Made by a program: the position numbers and the translations under genes. A DNA stretch of 39,722 nt from Desulfothermus okinawensis JCM 13304 (GTDB lineage: Bacteria; Desulfobacterota; Desulfovibrionia; Desulfovibrionales; Desulfothermaceae): the NCBI GenBank assembly GCA_001311565.1, contig BBBM01000023.1:1-39722 (forward strand), in the 5' to 3' direction. Shown here in pieces: positions 32,016 through 39,722 of the stretch. Every line of letters starts with the position of its first letter. Within the stretch, counting starts at the first letter, position 1. The notes under the pieces were generated by a model, which saw nothing but the letters and a program-made list of their open reading frames with translations, was not told the origin of the DNA and did no database searches.

Positions 32016-33251
32016 ATGAATGCTTATATAATAGGTGTTGGAATGATCAGGTTTTCAAAATATCCCAATAGAAATGTAAGGGATATGGCAATAGAAGCAA
32101 CCCTACTTAGTCTTAAAGATTGTGAGCTTGAAAAAAAAGGACCTGCAAGCAGCATATTTTTCAAACACTTTTTGGGGGATGTTTTCTAACCAGCATTCAA
32201 TAAGAGGGCAGGTTGTTTTAAGATCAATGGGGATTGGTTCTATACCAGTTGTAAATGTGGAAAATGCGTGCGCTGGTGCATCCACTGCACTTTATCTTGC
32301 AATAATGGGAATTAAGGCTGGTATGTATGACTGTGCCCTTGCAGTGGGTTCTGAAAAGATAACCCATGAAGACAAGACAGTATCCCTTATGGCATATGCC
32401 TCTTGCATGGATGTTGAAAATTTTGACATGCAATTAAAGCTATTTGAAGAGTTAAACAAAAGTCTAAACTTCCAGATCCCAGAAGATGGTCCTCCTGGGC
32501 AAGGAAGAAGCGTTTTCATGGACGCATATGCCATGGGTGCCAGGTGGCACATGAAAAAAATTTGGCTCTACCCAAAGGCAACTTGCATACATTGCCTCAA
32601 AAAAATCATTTTCATGCATCTTTAAATCCCCTTGCCCAATATCAAAATCCAATGACAGTGGAAGAGGTATTAAATGACAAGCCAGTTGCATATCCCTTAA
32701 CAAGATCCATGTGTGCACCAGTTGGTGATGGTGCAGCTGCTGCAATAGTTTGTTCTGAGAACTTCTTAAAAACACTCAAAAATAAAAGACCAGTTAAGGT
32801 GCTGGCCTCTGTTTTGGGCTCTGGGAGAGATAGAGACTTAGATGATGAAGACATAGGTGAGAGGATGGCAAAGCTTGCTTATGAGCAGGCCTCAGTTGGG
32901 CCAGAGGATATAGATATTGCAGAACTCCATGATGCAACAGCCTATGGTGAACTTCATCAATGTGAGGCCATGGGATTTTGTCCCCTTGGTGAAGGGGGAA
33001 TATATGCAGAATCTAAAGCCACTAAGCTTGGTGGTGAAAGGCCCATTAATACCAGTGGAGGTTTAGAGTGTAGGGGGCATCCAATAGGTGCATCTGGACT
33101 TGCCCAGATTTATGAGATTGTTCAGCAGCTAAGGGGAGAAGCAGGAAAAAGACAGGTGGAAGGTGCAAGGATTGGTTTAGCTGAAAATGGTGGTGGAAAC
33201 ATAGGGGTTGAAGAGGCAGCAATGTGCATACACATATTACAAAAAGTTTAA
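32016..33251 (+). CDS. Thiolase-family acyl-CoA acyltransferase (SCP-x type)
   Basis: AGGGGAAG upstream, start MNAYIIGVGMIRFSKYPNRN. The nucleophile Cys is in VVNVENACAGASTALYLAIM; the C-terminal His is in GLECRGHPIGASGLAQIYEI. The last catalytic motif is LAENGGGNIGVEEAAMCIHI, without the CxGGG cysteine of degradative thiolases, as in SCP-x-type members. Breaks at A8 32131, A7 32556 and A7 32600 are +1; about 410 residues. Placed between the dehydrogenase and a ligase, it could do the last step of a beta-oxidation turn or a claisen-type step (inference). Confidence 0.88.
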
Positions 33252-33259
33252 TGAAATTT

Positions 33260-33287
33260 TAATCCAAGTTTTGATAAACTTGTGTTA
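33260..33287. repeat. Palindrome copy 3
   Basis: TAATCCAAGTTT-TGAT-AAACTTGTGTTA, 10 of 12 arm bases paired. Lies in the 47-nt gap between thiolase and ligase, ending 11 nt before the ligase ATG, so it may overlap the ribosome-binding region. Confidence 0.65.
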
Positions 33288-33298
33288 GGGGGAGAGAT

Positions 33299-34904
33299 AT
33301 GGAACAAAAACTTATACCTGGGCTGTTAGCAGACGAAGTCCAGGGGAAATATGGACTTATGCCTGATTTTCCAGTGCTCACCTTTGAAAATGGTGAATTT
33401 CCTGATGAAATTATAACTTATAGTGACCTCTATTTAAAGTCTTTGAGACTTGCCAAAAGATTGGAAGATTTAGGTCTTAAAAAAAGGAGATGGGTTCTCA
33501 ATTGTAATGAGAAATCACCCAGAGGTGGTCTACTGCCTTATTGCTGCCTCAATGACAGGCGCAGTGGCAGTGCCCATTGATCCAAGGGCAAATCCTGATA
33601 GGCTTAGGTTTCAAATCCAAAATTCAGATTCCAAGGGCATTTTGTTTAGCAATGAATTTTTTTGAAAATGTGAAAGCTGCCATTGAACCTTTGAATATAG
33701 AGATCATTGGAGTTGTGTATAAAGATGGCTTTTTAGAACCTAAAAGAGACAAATATCCTGATTTGGATGAATTTATAGAGAAAGAAGATATTCCAGAGCT
33801 ATCAAATAGAAATAAAGATCTAAATATTCCCCTTGAGATAATATACACATCTGGAACCACAGGGGATCCAAAGGGTGTAGTTGTAAAAGGAGATAGGCTG
33901 TTCGCATTTAAACTACTTGCACAACTAATCTGGAAATATTCCTTAAAGGACAAATTATACACAGGACTATCTTTAACACATGGCAATGCCAGGCGGTGAC
34001 TATGATACCCGCAATAACACTTGGGATACCTGCTGTGATCAGCAGGAAATTTACAAAAAGTAGGATCTGGGATATATGCAGGTATTACGGATGCACCACC
34101 TTTTCCCTGTTAGGTGGAATGATGATGGGCATATATAGTGAACCAAGAAGACCAATGGATAAGCACAATCCTGTTAAAATAGTATTGAGTGCAGGAACAC
34201 CGAGAGCAATATGGAGAGAATTTGAAGAGAGATTTGATGTAAAGATACATGAGTGGTACGGAGCAGTTGAAGGTGGTTTTGCCCACAATCCACCTGGTGT
34301 TGGGCCTGTTGGTTCCTTTGGAAAGCCACCAGAAGGATTTATGGAGATGATGGTGGTGAGGAAAGATGATACCCCTTGTGACCCTTATGAGATTGGAGAG
34401 ATTGTATGCAGACCCGCAGGGGGAATTGCTGAGGTTGAATATCTTGGAAATCCTGAAGCATCAAAGAAAAAGACGAAAGGTGGATGGCTCAGAACTGGAG
34501 ATATGGGGCATATGGATGAAAATGGATGGTTCTACTTTGACTTTAGAAAAGGAGGAGGCTTAAGAAGACAGGGAGAATTTATCCAGCCAGAATATATAGA
34601 AAAGACTCTAGCTGAAATAGAAGAGATTGAAGATGTGTGCGTGTATGGAATTCCAGCTGAATCTGGTGCCCCAGGTGAGGTGGATATAGTTGCTGCCATA
34701 AAGTTATTTGAAGGATATAAATTTGATCCAAAAAAGATATTTAAGGAACTTAAATCAAAGTTAGAAAACAATCAGATTCCATCATACATTCAGGTAGTTG
34801 AACAAATACCCAAGAGTGCCTCTCAGAAAAACCTTGATAGATTATTAAAACAAGATTTCTCTAATGACGCAGAGAATGTATATTCTTACAAAAAAATATG
34901 GTAA
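33299..34904 (+). CDS. AMP-forming acyl-CoA ligase
   Basis: GGGGAGAG at 33288-33295 precedes MEQKLIPGLLADEVQGKYGL. P-loop IIYTSGTTGDPKGVVVKGDR; GAVAVPIDPRANPDRLRFQI; A5-like KIHEWYGAVEGGFAHNPPGV; A7 GWLRTGDMGHMDENGWFYFD; hinge FRKGGGLRRQGEFIQPEYIE, where an RRQGE motif replaces the usual RxKELI; and C-terminal SASQKNLDRLLKQ with the Lys. Breaks: A7 33480 and T7 33656 (+1) and one missing C near 33990. About 535 residues. A distinct branch from the two other ligases in the window. Substrate unknown. Confidence 0.86.
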
Positions 34905-34922
34905 AATGTAAGGAGCTAAGTT

Positions 34923-35919
34923 ATGTTTTTTTGAAAAATATAGATATTGCCATTTCCCCCCATCAATATTTCCAAAAGTGAACATAGATTATGAAAAATG
35001 TAAAAAAATGCAAAACTTGTGTAAAAACATGCCCAACTTCTTGTTTGCAATGGGATGAAGATAATAAAATACCAGTACCAACTTCACCTATGAAAATGAA
35101 TCCTGCATGTCTTGGTTGTGGGAATTGTGAAACTGTTTGTCCTGAGAAGGCAATAAGATTATCTGGAAATTACTTTGTATTTAAAGGTAGATATAAAAGT
35201 GATTTAGATAAACCAAGAAAACTCACATTTCCATTTAGAAAAAAATGAAGATGAATTAGAAAAACTAGAAGGGAATTTAACTGAAGTGGAAAAATTGATA
35301 CTAAAAAGAAGGAGTGTAAGGTTATTTAAAGACGATAAAGAAGTAGAAAAAGAGCTAATAGATAGAATACTTGAAGCTGGGAGATTTGCCCCTTCAGCAG
35401 GTAATGGACAGCCATATAAGTTTTTAGTTATTACAGACAAAAAGATTAATGAAGAAGTTGATAAAAGATGTGCAAGGGTATTATACAGGATAAAGGACTT
35501 TTATCTAACTAATAGTAAAATAAAAAAATTTTTTATATATTTACTGAGCTATATTTCAGCAAACAAATGGGACCAACGACCCATTGCAGCAATGGAGAAG
35601 TTAGAGCAAATTGGAGGATTAATTACATATAGAGCTCCTGTTGTAATACATATTTTAAAAGACAAAAGGGGAATATCCAATCCTGATATAGATGTTGGAA
35701 TTTGTGGTCAAAATATGGTTCTTGCAGCGCATGACCTGGGGCTTGGAACCTGTTTTATTGGATTTATAGCAAGCGCCCTTCCCTTTGCACCTTCTGTTAA
35801 AAAAACTTTTAGGTATCAAGTATCCATATGAACTGGCGCTATCTATATGCGTTGGATATCCCAGGGTCCCCTACGATAAATTCGTTGAACGGGGTGAGGT
35901 GCCAGTTAATTTTATTTAA
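34923..35919 (+). CDS. Ferredoxin-nitroreductase fusion protein
   Basis: Removing one T at 34926 and one A at 35240 joins two reading frames into one protein of about 331 residues. The N terminus has two [4Fe-4S] motifs: YEKCKKCKTCVKTCPTSCLQ and MNPACLGCGNCETVCPEKAI. A linker follows, then an FMN nitroreductase domain: LILKRRSVRLFKDDKEVEKE, LEAGRFAPSAGNGQPYKFLV, and VGICGQNMVLAAHDLGLGTC. Such fusions let ferredoxin clusters feed the FMN site; the substrate is unknown. A further +1 at A7 35800. The SDR gene follows 19 nt later. Confidence 0.88.
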
Positions 35920-35938
35920 GCAACAGGAGTTAGGTCTT

Positions 35939-36805
35939 ATGAGAAAAAAAATATAAATGATATTTATCCCTCAAAAAGGGTTGCAATAACTGGGGCGGGA
36001 AGCGGGTTAGGAAGACAACTTGCGCTGGATTTTGCAAAACTTGGCTGGAGAGTTGCCTTATGTGATATAAATGAAGAAAGATGCAACGAAACTTTGCATA
36101 TGGTGCAAAAAAATAGGCTCCTTTGGTTTTTCTGTGAATTGCGATGTGGCAAAATGGGAAGATGTAGAGAATTTTTCAAAAAGAACAGTTGATGAGCTAG
36201 GTGGAGTAGATATAGTTATAAATAATGCAGGGGTCATAGTTGCTGGATATGTGGAAGATGTGAGTGTGGAAGATTGGAGATGGATATTATCCATTAATTT
36301 AATGGGTGTTGTGCATGGGTGTAAGGCATTTATTCCAATCTTAAAAAAAGAATAAAAAGGGTCATATTGTAAATATTGCATCATCTGCAGGAATTGTTAA
36401 TCTGCCTGAAATGGCTCAATACAATGTTGCTAAGGCTGGGGTAATATCACTCTCTGAGACATTAAAAACTGAACTTAGCCCTTATAACATCAATATATCT
36501 TGTGTGTGCCCAACCTTTTTTTAAAACCAATTTAATGGATAATGCTAAGTGGGGATGTGAAAGACAAAAGGATATGGCGTCCAAATTTTTTTGACAAATC
36601 CCTATGTACTGTAGAGAATGTAAGTGCGGATATCATAAAGGGTATAGCAAGAAATAAGATGTACATAATAACTCAGATAGATGGAAAGTTTGCCTGGTAT
36701 TTAAAAAGACTTAGTCCTTCATTTTTTTTACAGGCTTCTTTCCTTCCTATATAAAAGGGGTACTTTTGAAAATTTTTTTGAAAAAAAATAGAGTGTGTAT
36801 ATTAA
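35939..36805 (+). CDS. Short-chain dehydrogenase/reductase
   Basis: The nucleotide-binding motif is RVAITGAGSGLGRQLALDFA (TGxxxGLG), then VDIVINNAGVIVAGYVEDVS (NNAG) and IVNIASSAGIVNLPEMAQYN followed by VAK, giving the Ser/Tyr/Lys active site. Breaks at A7 36107, A7 36345, T7 36518 and T8 36722 are +1. The A8 at 35944 is in frame as written and would break if shortened, an exception to the general rule. The end is uncertain; the best reading stops at 36803-36805, inside palindrome copy 4. About 285 residues. Likely an NAD(P)-dependent 3-hydroxyacyl or alcohol dehydrogenase. Confidence 0.85.
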
Positions 36806-36885
36806 CCCAAGTTTATCAAATATAGTGCAAAAAAAATACCCATTATTACAATAGGTTCAACGAATTTTTGATAGACTTGGGTTAA
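36802..36885. repeat. Long-armed inverted repeat, palindrome copy 4
   Basis: TTAACCCAAGTTTATCAAA at 36802-36820 pairs with TTTGATAGACTTGGGTTAA at 36867-36885 with one mismatch; the 46-nt loop contains an A8 run. It lies between the SDR stop and the convergent thioesterase remnant. Confidence 0.8.
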
Positions 36886-36921
36886 ACTTTACTGCTCATT
36901 TTGTAATTCTTAAATCTATCA

Positions 36922-37272
36922 TTACTCCTTGTATTGATATTTTTTTAAGGTTTCAATTAAATAAGATGATGGTTCCATTGTCTTGTTTTTTTTATAATCG
37001 AAAAACACCTGTACTGATCTAGCCTTTGCACATTCTATGTAATCGATATTATCTGGTCCTTTTTTTCAAAAGTCTATATAATAATTCAAAATGTTTTTTT
37101 TCCAATCTCTCCAACCCACATTTCAAAAAGGAGTTTATCCATTAAAGTGATAGGTTTTAGATAATCACAGGAAATGTGTGCAATAATAAAAAAATAATCC
37201 TTTGGGTTTGATATATTAAAAATAGAACTTACAAAATTTTGTCTCCCTTGTTCTAAATATGTAAGGTAAACA
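36922..37272 (-). pseudogene. Acyl-CoA thioesterase (4HBT, hot-dog fold), 5' truncated
   Basis: The minus-strand frame from about 37272 gives VYLTYLEQGRQNFVSSIFNI, FIIAHISCDYLKPITLMDKL, LFEMWVGEIGKKSFELLYRL, and ends SSYLIETLKKYQYKE with a stop at 36922. This is the C-terminal two thirds of a 4-hydroxybenzoyl-CoA thioesterase-like protein. Four A/T-run breaks are repairable. The N-terminal strand with the conserved Asp and 'GHVNN'-like segment is absent: upstream the open frame reads NEPIFNRLLSEQIKSFNHYS and PVPFSLP, which does not resemble the family. I infer that the gene was cut near 37272. Its partners would have been the fatty-acid genes on the left. Confidence 0.6.
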
Positions 37273-37686
37273 GGGAGGGAAAAAGGGACAGGCGAATAAT
37301 GGTTGAAACTCTTTATTTGCTCGCTGAGTAAACGATTGAAAATGGGCTCATTCAGAAACTGATATCAGTCTGATTCCCATTTCAGATAATATGGAATGTA
37401 TCTAGACTACAGCGACCTGCAGCATACAAGAAACGCCCGGAACCTTTAAATATACCATAGCTTCATTTTAACCACTTCCAATATATATAACCAATTTTTA
37501 AACTTATATAGAATCTATGTTCTATTTAATTTTTTTAAAAAAATCTTATTATATCAGCAACTTACAAGCTACATATAACTTCTATAAATTCATTTTAAAT
37601 CACTCCCAACCCCACAAAACAACTTTACAAATAGGGGGTATTCGGATATAAAAGTTTTAAAAATAGAATAAAGTTAAATAATAATG
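37273..37686. other. Gene-poor stretch between thioesterase remnant and first cassette
   Basis: No credible full gene on either strand. The left 90 bp holds the open minus frame described with the thioesterase, up to 37364. The rest is AT-rich with scattered stops. It contains a CTGATATCAG palindrome at 37358-37367. I looked here for an attI site or the divergent intI gene expected beside an integron's first cassette and saw neither; no attC-like hairpin precedes the cassette boundary at 37686. Confidence 0.5.
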
Positions 37687-37693
37687 TTAGCGC
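37686..37693 (+). other. Integron recombination point, 5' edge of cassette 1
   Basis: GTTAGCGC, a GTTRRRY-type core. It is the exact reverse complement of GCGCTAAC at 38279-38286, the first box of the attC ending the same cassette. This is expected if the cassette was once a circle cut between G and TT. Cassette 1 would span 37687-38358. Confidence 0.8.
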
Positions 37694-37710
37694 CTGTATA
37701 AAACAATAAT

Positions 37711-38237
37711 ATGGACCAGTTGCCAACTAATTACGACAATATAATATCTTTTTTTCTCTAATCCAAATTTCTGGATAGCTATATATGGGGCGTTACTTTC
37801 TACGATACTTGCAATCAGAGAATTTTTGAAAGGTAGACGTAGAATCAAAGTTACATGTAATCTTTCTCTTACTGTAAATCCCAATAATAACAAACCATGG
37901 TGGCTGATAGCTATAAATATAATAAACAGAGGTTATAGGCCAGTTACTATTACTAGTGTTGCTCTCTTATTAAAAATGGTAAGTCATTGGTACGACTGAA
38001 AAACGCTATTGATCAAAAATCCTTATCTGATAAGCTGCCCCAAAAAAATTAATGATGGAGAACATATCGAAATTTTTTTTGATTATTCGGAAGTTAAAGA
38101 AACGCTCCAAAATCTCAACCCCCCCGTTTTTTTTAGATAGTGTCATTGCAATTGATGCAGAGGGTAAGCACTATTCAGGGAGGTTGCCGAAAGCTTTACA
38201 AGGCAAACTGGAACTACCACATAACATTGCTAAATAA
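37711..38237 (+). CDS. Cassette 1 protein: membrane-anchored, unknown function
   Basis: The ATG is 25 nt inside the cassette with no strong ribosome site, common for cassette genes. The protein starts MDQLPTNYDNIISFFSNPNF and has one N-terminal membrane helix (WIAIYGALLSTILAI). A basic stop-transfer (KGRRRIKV) and a beta-rich domain follow: TCNLSLTVNPNNNKPWWLIA, INIINRGYRPVTITSVALLL, and VIAIDAEGKHYSGRLPKAL. The pattern is that of an Ig-like sandwich exposed on one face of the membrane. Breaks: T7 37749, a missing A near 37975, A7 38042 and T8 38137. The T8 at 38073 fits as written. About 175 residues. Family not recognised. Confidence 0.65.
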
Positions 38238-38278
38238 ATTAAGTAATTTGTCTAAAATACTAATCAAATTAATGAGTT

Positions 38279-38365
38279 GCGCTAACCATTGGGTGCACTT
38301 GACCGCCAATCCGCTGCGCCCTTCGGGCTTGCGTCTTGTCGGCAAGTGACCCTTGTCGTTAGGCG
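38279..38365 (+). other. attC recombination site 1
   Basis: R'' box GCGCTAAC (38279-38286) and R' box GTTAGGCG (38358-38365). The L boxes pair as GGGT-G-CACTTG-A-CCG against CGGCAAGTGACCC, leaving extrahelical G and A six bases apart, the strand-choice feature of folded attC sites. The apex has GCGCCCTTCGGGCTTGCG. Recombination would be between G38358 and T38359. Confidence 0.85.
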
Positions 38366-38381
38366 TATTAGGATATAAATA

Positions 38382-38667
38382 ATGATAAAAAGTAAAATAG
38401 TAAAAGAACTAGAAGAGATAAAAAAAAGATATCAAGAACATATTATAAAAATTGGTCTTTTTGGATCTTATGCAAGAGGTGAAAATACAGCAGATAGTGA
38501 TATTGATATAGTGATAGAACAGAAACAACCAGATTTGCTTTTATTAGGGAGAATAAAGATAGAATTAGAAGAGAAACTTAATAAACCAGTTGACGTGATA
38601 AGAATGAGAGAAAATATAAATCCTTTTTTTAAAGAAAAGAATAGAAAAAGATGTTATTTATGTGTAA
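38382..38667 (+). CDS. MNT-type minimal nucleotidyltransferase antitoxin
   Basis: ATG 23 nt into cassette 2. The catalytic signature is IKIGLFGSYARGENTADSDI followed by DIVIE, the GS-x(10)-DxD motif of the MNT fold, and KIELEEKLNKPVDVIRMREN carries the third acidic strand. In HEPN-MNT pairs this protein neutralises the HEPN toxin, in studied cases by AMPylating it (family knowledge). One +1 repair at T7 38624 gives PFLKKRIEKDVIYV and a stop at 38667, about 95 residues. The HEPN start overlaps by 8 nt. Confidence 0.88.
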
Positions 38668-39021
38668 TGAAGATAGAACGTTACTGATAGAAATTTTGAA
38701 GAAAATAAGAGACTCACTTGAAATTATCTTATATCGTTTTGAGCCAATAAAGAAAATTTCAGATTTTACAAATTCGCCATGGGGAATGGAAAAATTAGAT
38801 TCTATTTGCATGCAATTGATAAAATTACAAAAGGTAATTTACTGATGAAGTATCCTAATATCGATTGGAAAGGTGTTAAAGGAATGCGGGATATAATAAG
38901 CCATCATTATTTTGATGTTGATGCAGAAATAATTTATGAAGTTTGTAAAAATAAAATACCAGAATTAAAAAAAACAATTGATCAAATTTTAATGGATATA
39001 AAAAATAGTTTAAAAGCCTAA
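38660..39021 (+). CDS. HEPN-domain ribonuclease toxin (DUF86 type), internal deletion
   Basis: The frame starts MCNEDRTLLIEILKKIRDSL inside the MNT tail. The active-site motif is GMRDIISHHYFDVDAEIIYE (R-x4-H). Between LDSICMQLIK and ITKGNLLMKYPNIDWKGVKG the frame shifts at about 38815-38830, and the family's 'IGEA.KN' helix part is missing. No A/T run above five lies there, so this differs from the common error. The stop TAA (39019-39021) is inside the attC R'' box. If the deletion is real the toxin is probably dead. Confidence 0.8.
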
Positions 39022-39087
39022 CAAATCAGTGCAGTGGACTGGTTTTTCGCTGCGCTCCAAACCAGCCACTGACTTTAGACGTTAGAT
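39016..39087 (+). other. attC recombination site 2
   Basis: R'' GCCTAAC (39016-39022) is the exact complement of GTTAGGC at cassette 2's own 5' edge (38358-38364). R' is GTTAGAT (39081-39087). The stem pairs AGT-G-CAGTGG-A-CTGGTTT with AAACCAGCCACTGACTT, with extrahelical G and A six bases apart as in attC 1. The loop is TTCGCTGCGCTCC. Cassette 2 spans 38359-39081. Confidence 0.88.
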
Positions 39088-39115
39088 GAAACAAAAATGA
39101 AAGTGGAGAAGCATT

Positions 39116-39342
39116 ATGGCAAAATTTTTGTTAAATAATGATGTAGAGAAGAAGCTATCAGATTTGACTATAGAAGAATTATTAGATCTGGAAGAAAAAA
39201 ATAATGAAAATTATGAAGAAAAAAAATTAAAGACCAAAAATCTGAAGATTGGCGAAAAGATTTTCTTGAGATTTCAATGTGGAGTCATTTAGATGATACG
39301 TCTGAGGTAAAAGTTGATAAATGGAAAATAGAGACATTTTAA
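39116..39342 (+). CDS. Cassette 3 small protein, candidate PIN antitoxin
   Basis: ATG 35 nt into cassette 3 with GGAGAA at 39105-39110. After removing one A from the A7 near 39204 and the A8 near 39223 it reads MAKFLLNNDVEKKLSDLTIE, then ELLDLEEKMKIMKKKIKDQK, SEDWRKDFLEISMWSHLDDT, ending VKVDKWKIETF, 74 residues. Charged, helical, no recognised DNA-binding family. The PIN gene start overlaps its end by 22 nt, the usual antitoxin-toxin arrangement. Confidence 0.6.
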
Positions 39343-39722
39343 TTGATACTAGTATAATAATAGAGTTTTTGCGCAAGCAAAATAAACAGCTCAGTTATTT
39401 ATGGAAAATAAAAGAAGCAGGTTTTAATTGTCTCATATCAACTATAACTGTTTTTGAATTGTATGCAGGGGCCATCACAAAGAGGCATAAAAAAAGATTT
39501 AAACAAATTAATGAAATGGATGGATGTAATACCACTAACAACAGAGATAGCTCAACGATCTGCTGAGATTTACAAAGATTTAAAGTCTCAAAATCAGCCA
39601 ATAGAATTTAGAGACATCTTCATAGGTGCAACAGCTGTTGAAGTAAATGTTCTATTACTAACTTTAAATGAAAAGCATTTTAAAAGGATCAAAGGGATAA
39701 AGATATACAATAAAGAAAACAT
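39321..39722 (+). CDS. PIN-domain ribonuclease toxin (VapC type), runs to window end
   Basis: The N terminus ENRDILIDTSIIIEFLRKQN carries the first acidic residue. LISTITVFELYAGAITKRHK has the conserved Glu, and EFRDIFIGATAVEVNVLLLT then NEKHFKRIKGIKIYNKEN gives the last Asp and C-terminal strand. VapC-like PIN enzymes cut tRNA or rRNA. One +1 break at A7 39489. The stop is beyond 39722, probably within a few codons. Confidence 0.85.

Noticed and set aside
37273-37364. Insertion-sequence transposase fragment
   Set aside because: The open minus frame (NEPIFNRLLSEQIKSFNHYS) has no recognisable transposase motif, and I found no terminal inverted repeats or target duplication.
36900-37686. Integron integrase gene or attI upstream of cassette 1
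   Set aside because: No frame shows tyrosine-recombinase motifs; the only coding signal is the thioesterase remnant.
38281-38365. Simple terminator at the end of cassette 1
   Set aside because: The hairpin has GTTRRRY-type boundaries, extrahelical bases and no T tract, and matches attC architecture instead.

Overview
The window reads as a low-GC chromosomal segment of a Gram-negative anaerobe. An MsbA-type lipid exporter and a heptose-phosphate phosphatase indicate an outer membrane. A flavoredoxin-like protein, a ferredoxin-nitroreductase fusion, CBS-domain proteins and several acyl-CoA pathways suggest a Desulfobacterota-like sulfate reducer. The taxon is an inference from gene content and protein style, not a match to any genome.

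Layout. 1-586: start of a membrane glycosyltransferase gene leaving the left edge. 732-957: tRNA-Ser, SRP RNA and a terminator. 1048-12303 (+): serS, gmhB, msbA, a LysM protein, an nfeD/slipin pair, a small Cys-rich protein, MerR, a small ORF, cobT, thiE and adk, with phnN on the opposite strand. 12334-22524 (-): a branched-chain acyl-CoA (leucine/isovalerate type) catabolic cluster: HMG-CoA lyase, acyl-CoA dehydrogenase, acyl-CoA ligase, enoyl-CoA hydratase, acyl-CoA carboxylase beta subunit, a second HMGL-like enzyme, an XRE-cupin regulator and acetoacetyl-CoA synthetase. 22730-27719: tRNA-Lys, adenine deaminase, two truncated genes back to back, flavoredoxin and two CBS-domain proteins. 27761-36805 (+): a fatty-acid/acyl-CoA island with two AMP-forming ligases, TetR with promoter and operator-like repeats, SCP-2, acyl-CoA dehydrogenase, thiolase, ferredoxin-nitroreductase and SDR. 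A recurrent palindrome marks four of its intergenic gaps. 36922-37686: a truncated thioesterase and a gene-poor stretch. 37687-39722: integron gene cassettes with two attC sites.

The most distinctive element is the cassette array at the right end. Cassette 1 carries an unknown membrane-anchored protein. Cassette 2 carries an MNT/HEPN toxin-antitoxin pair. Cassette 3 carries an unrecognised small protein plus a PIN toxin. The 5' end of each complete cassette is the exact complement of the first box of its own attC, and both attC stems have the same two extrahelical bases (G and A, six bases apart). No integrase gene lies in the window.

Almost every gene is broken in the raw sequence, but the breaks are systematic. 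A or T runs of seven or more usually need one base removed, and a smaller number of C/G runs of two to four need one added. After this correction the proteins read through at normal family lengths. I therefore treat the breaks as probable sequence error and annotate whole genes. Breaks that cannot be explained this way (24859-25519, 29325-29405, 36922-37272 and the HEPN gene) are reported as real candidates for gene decay.
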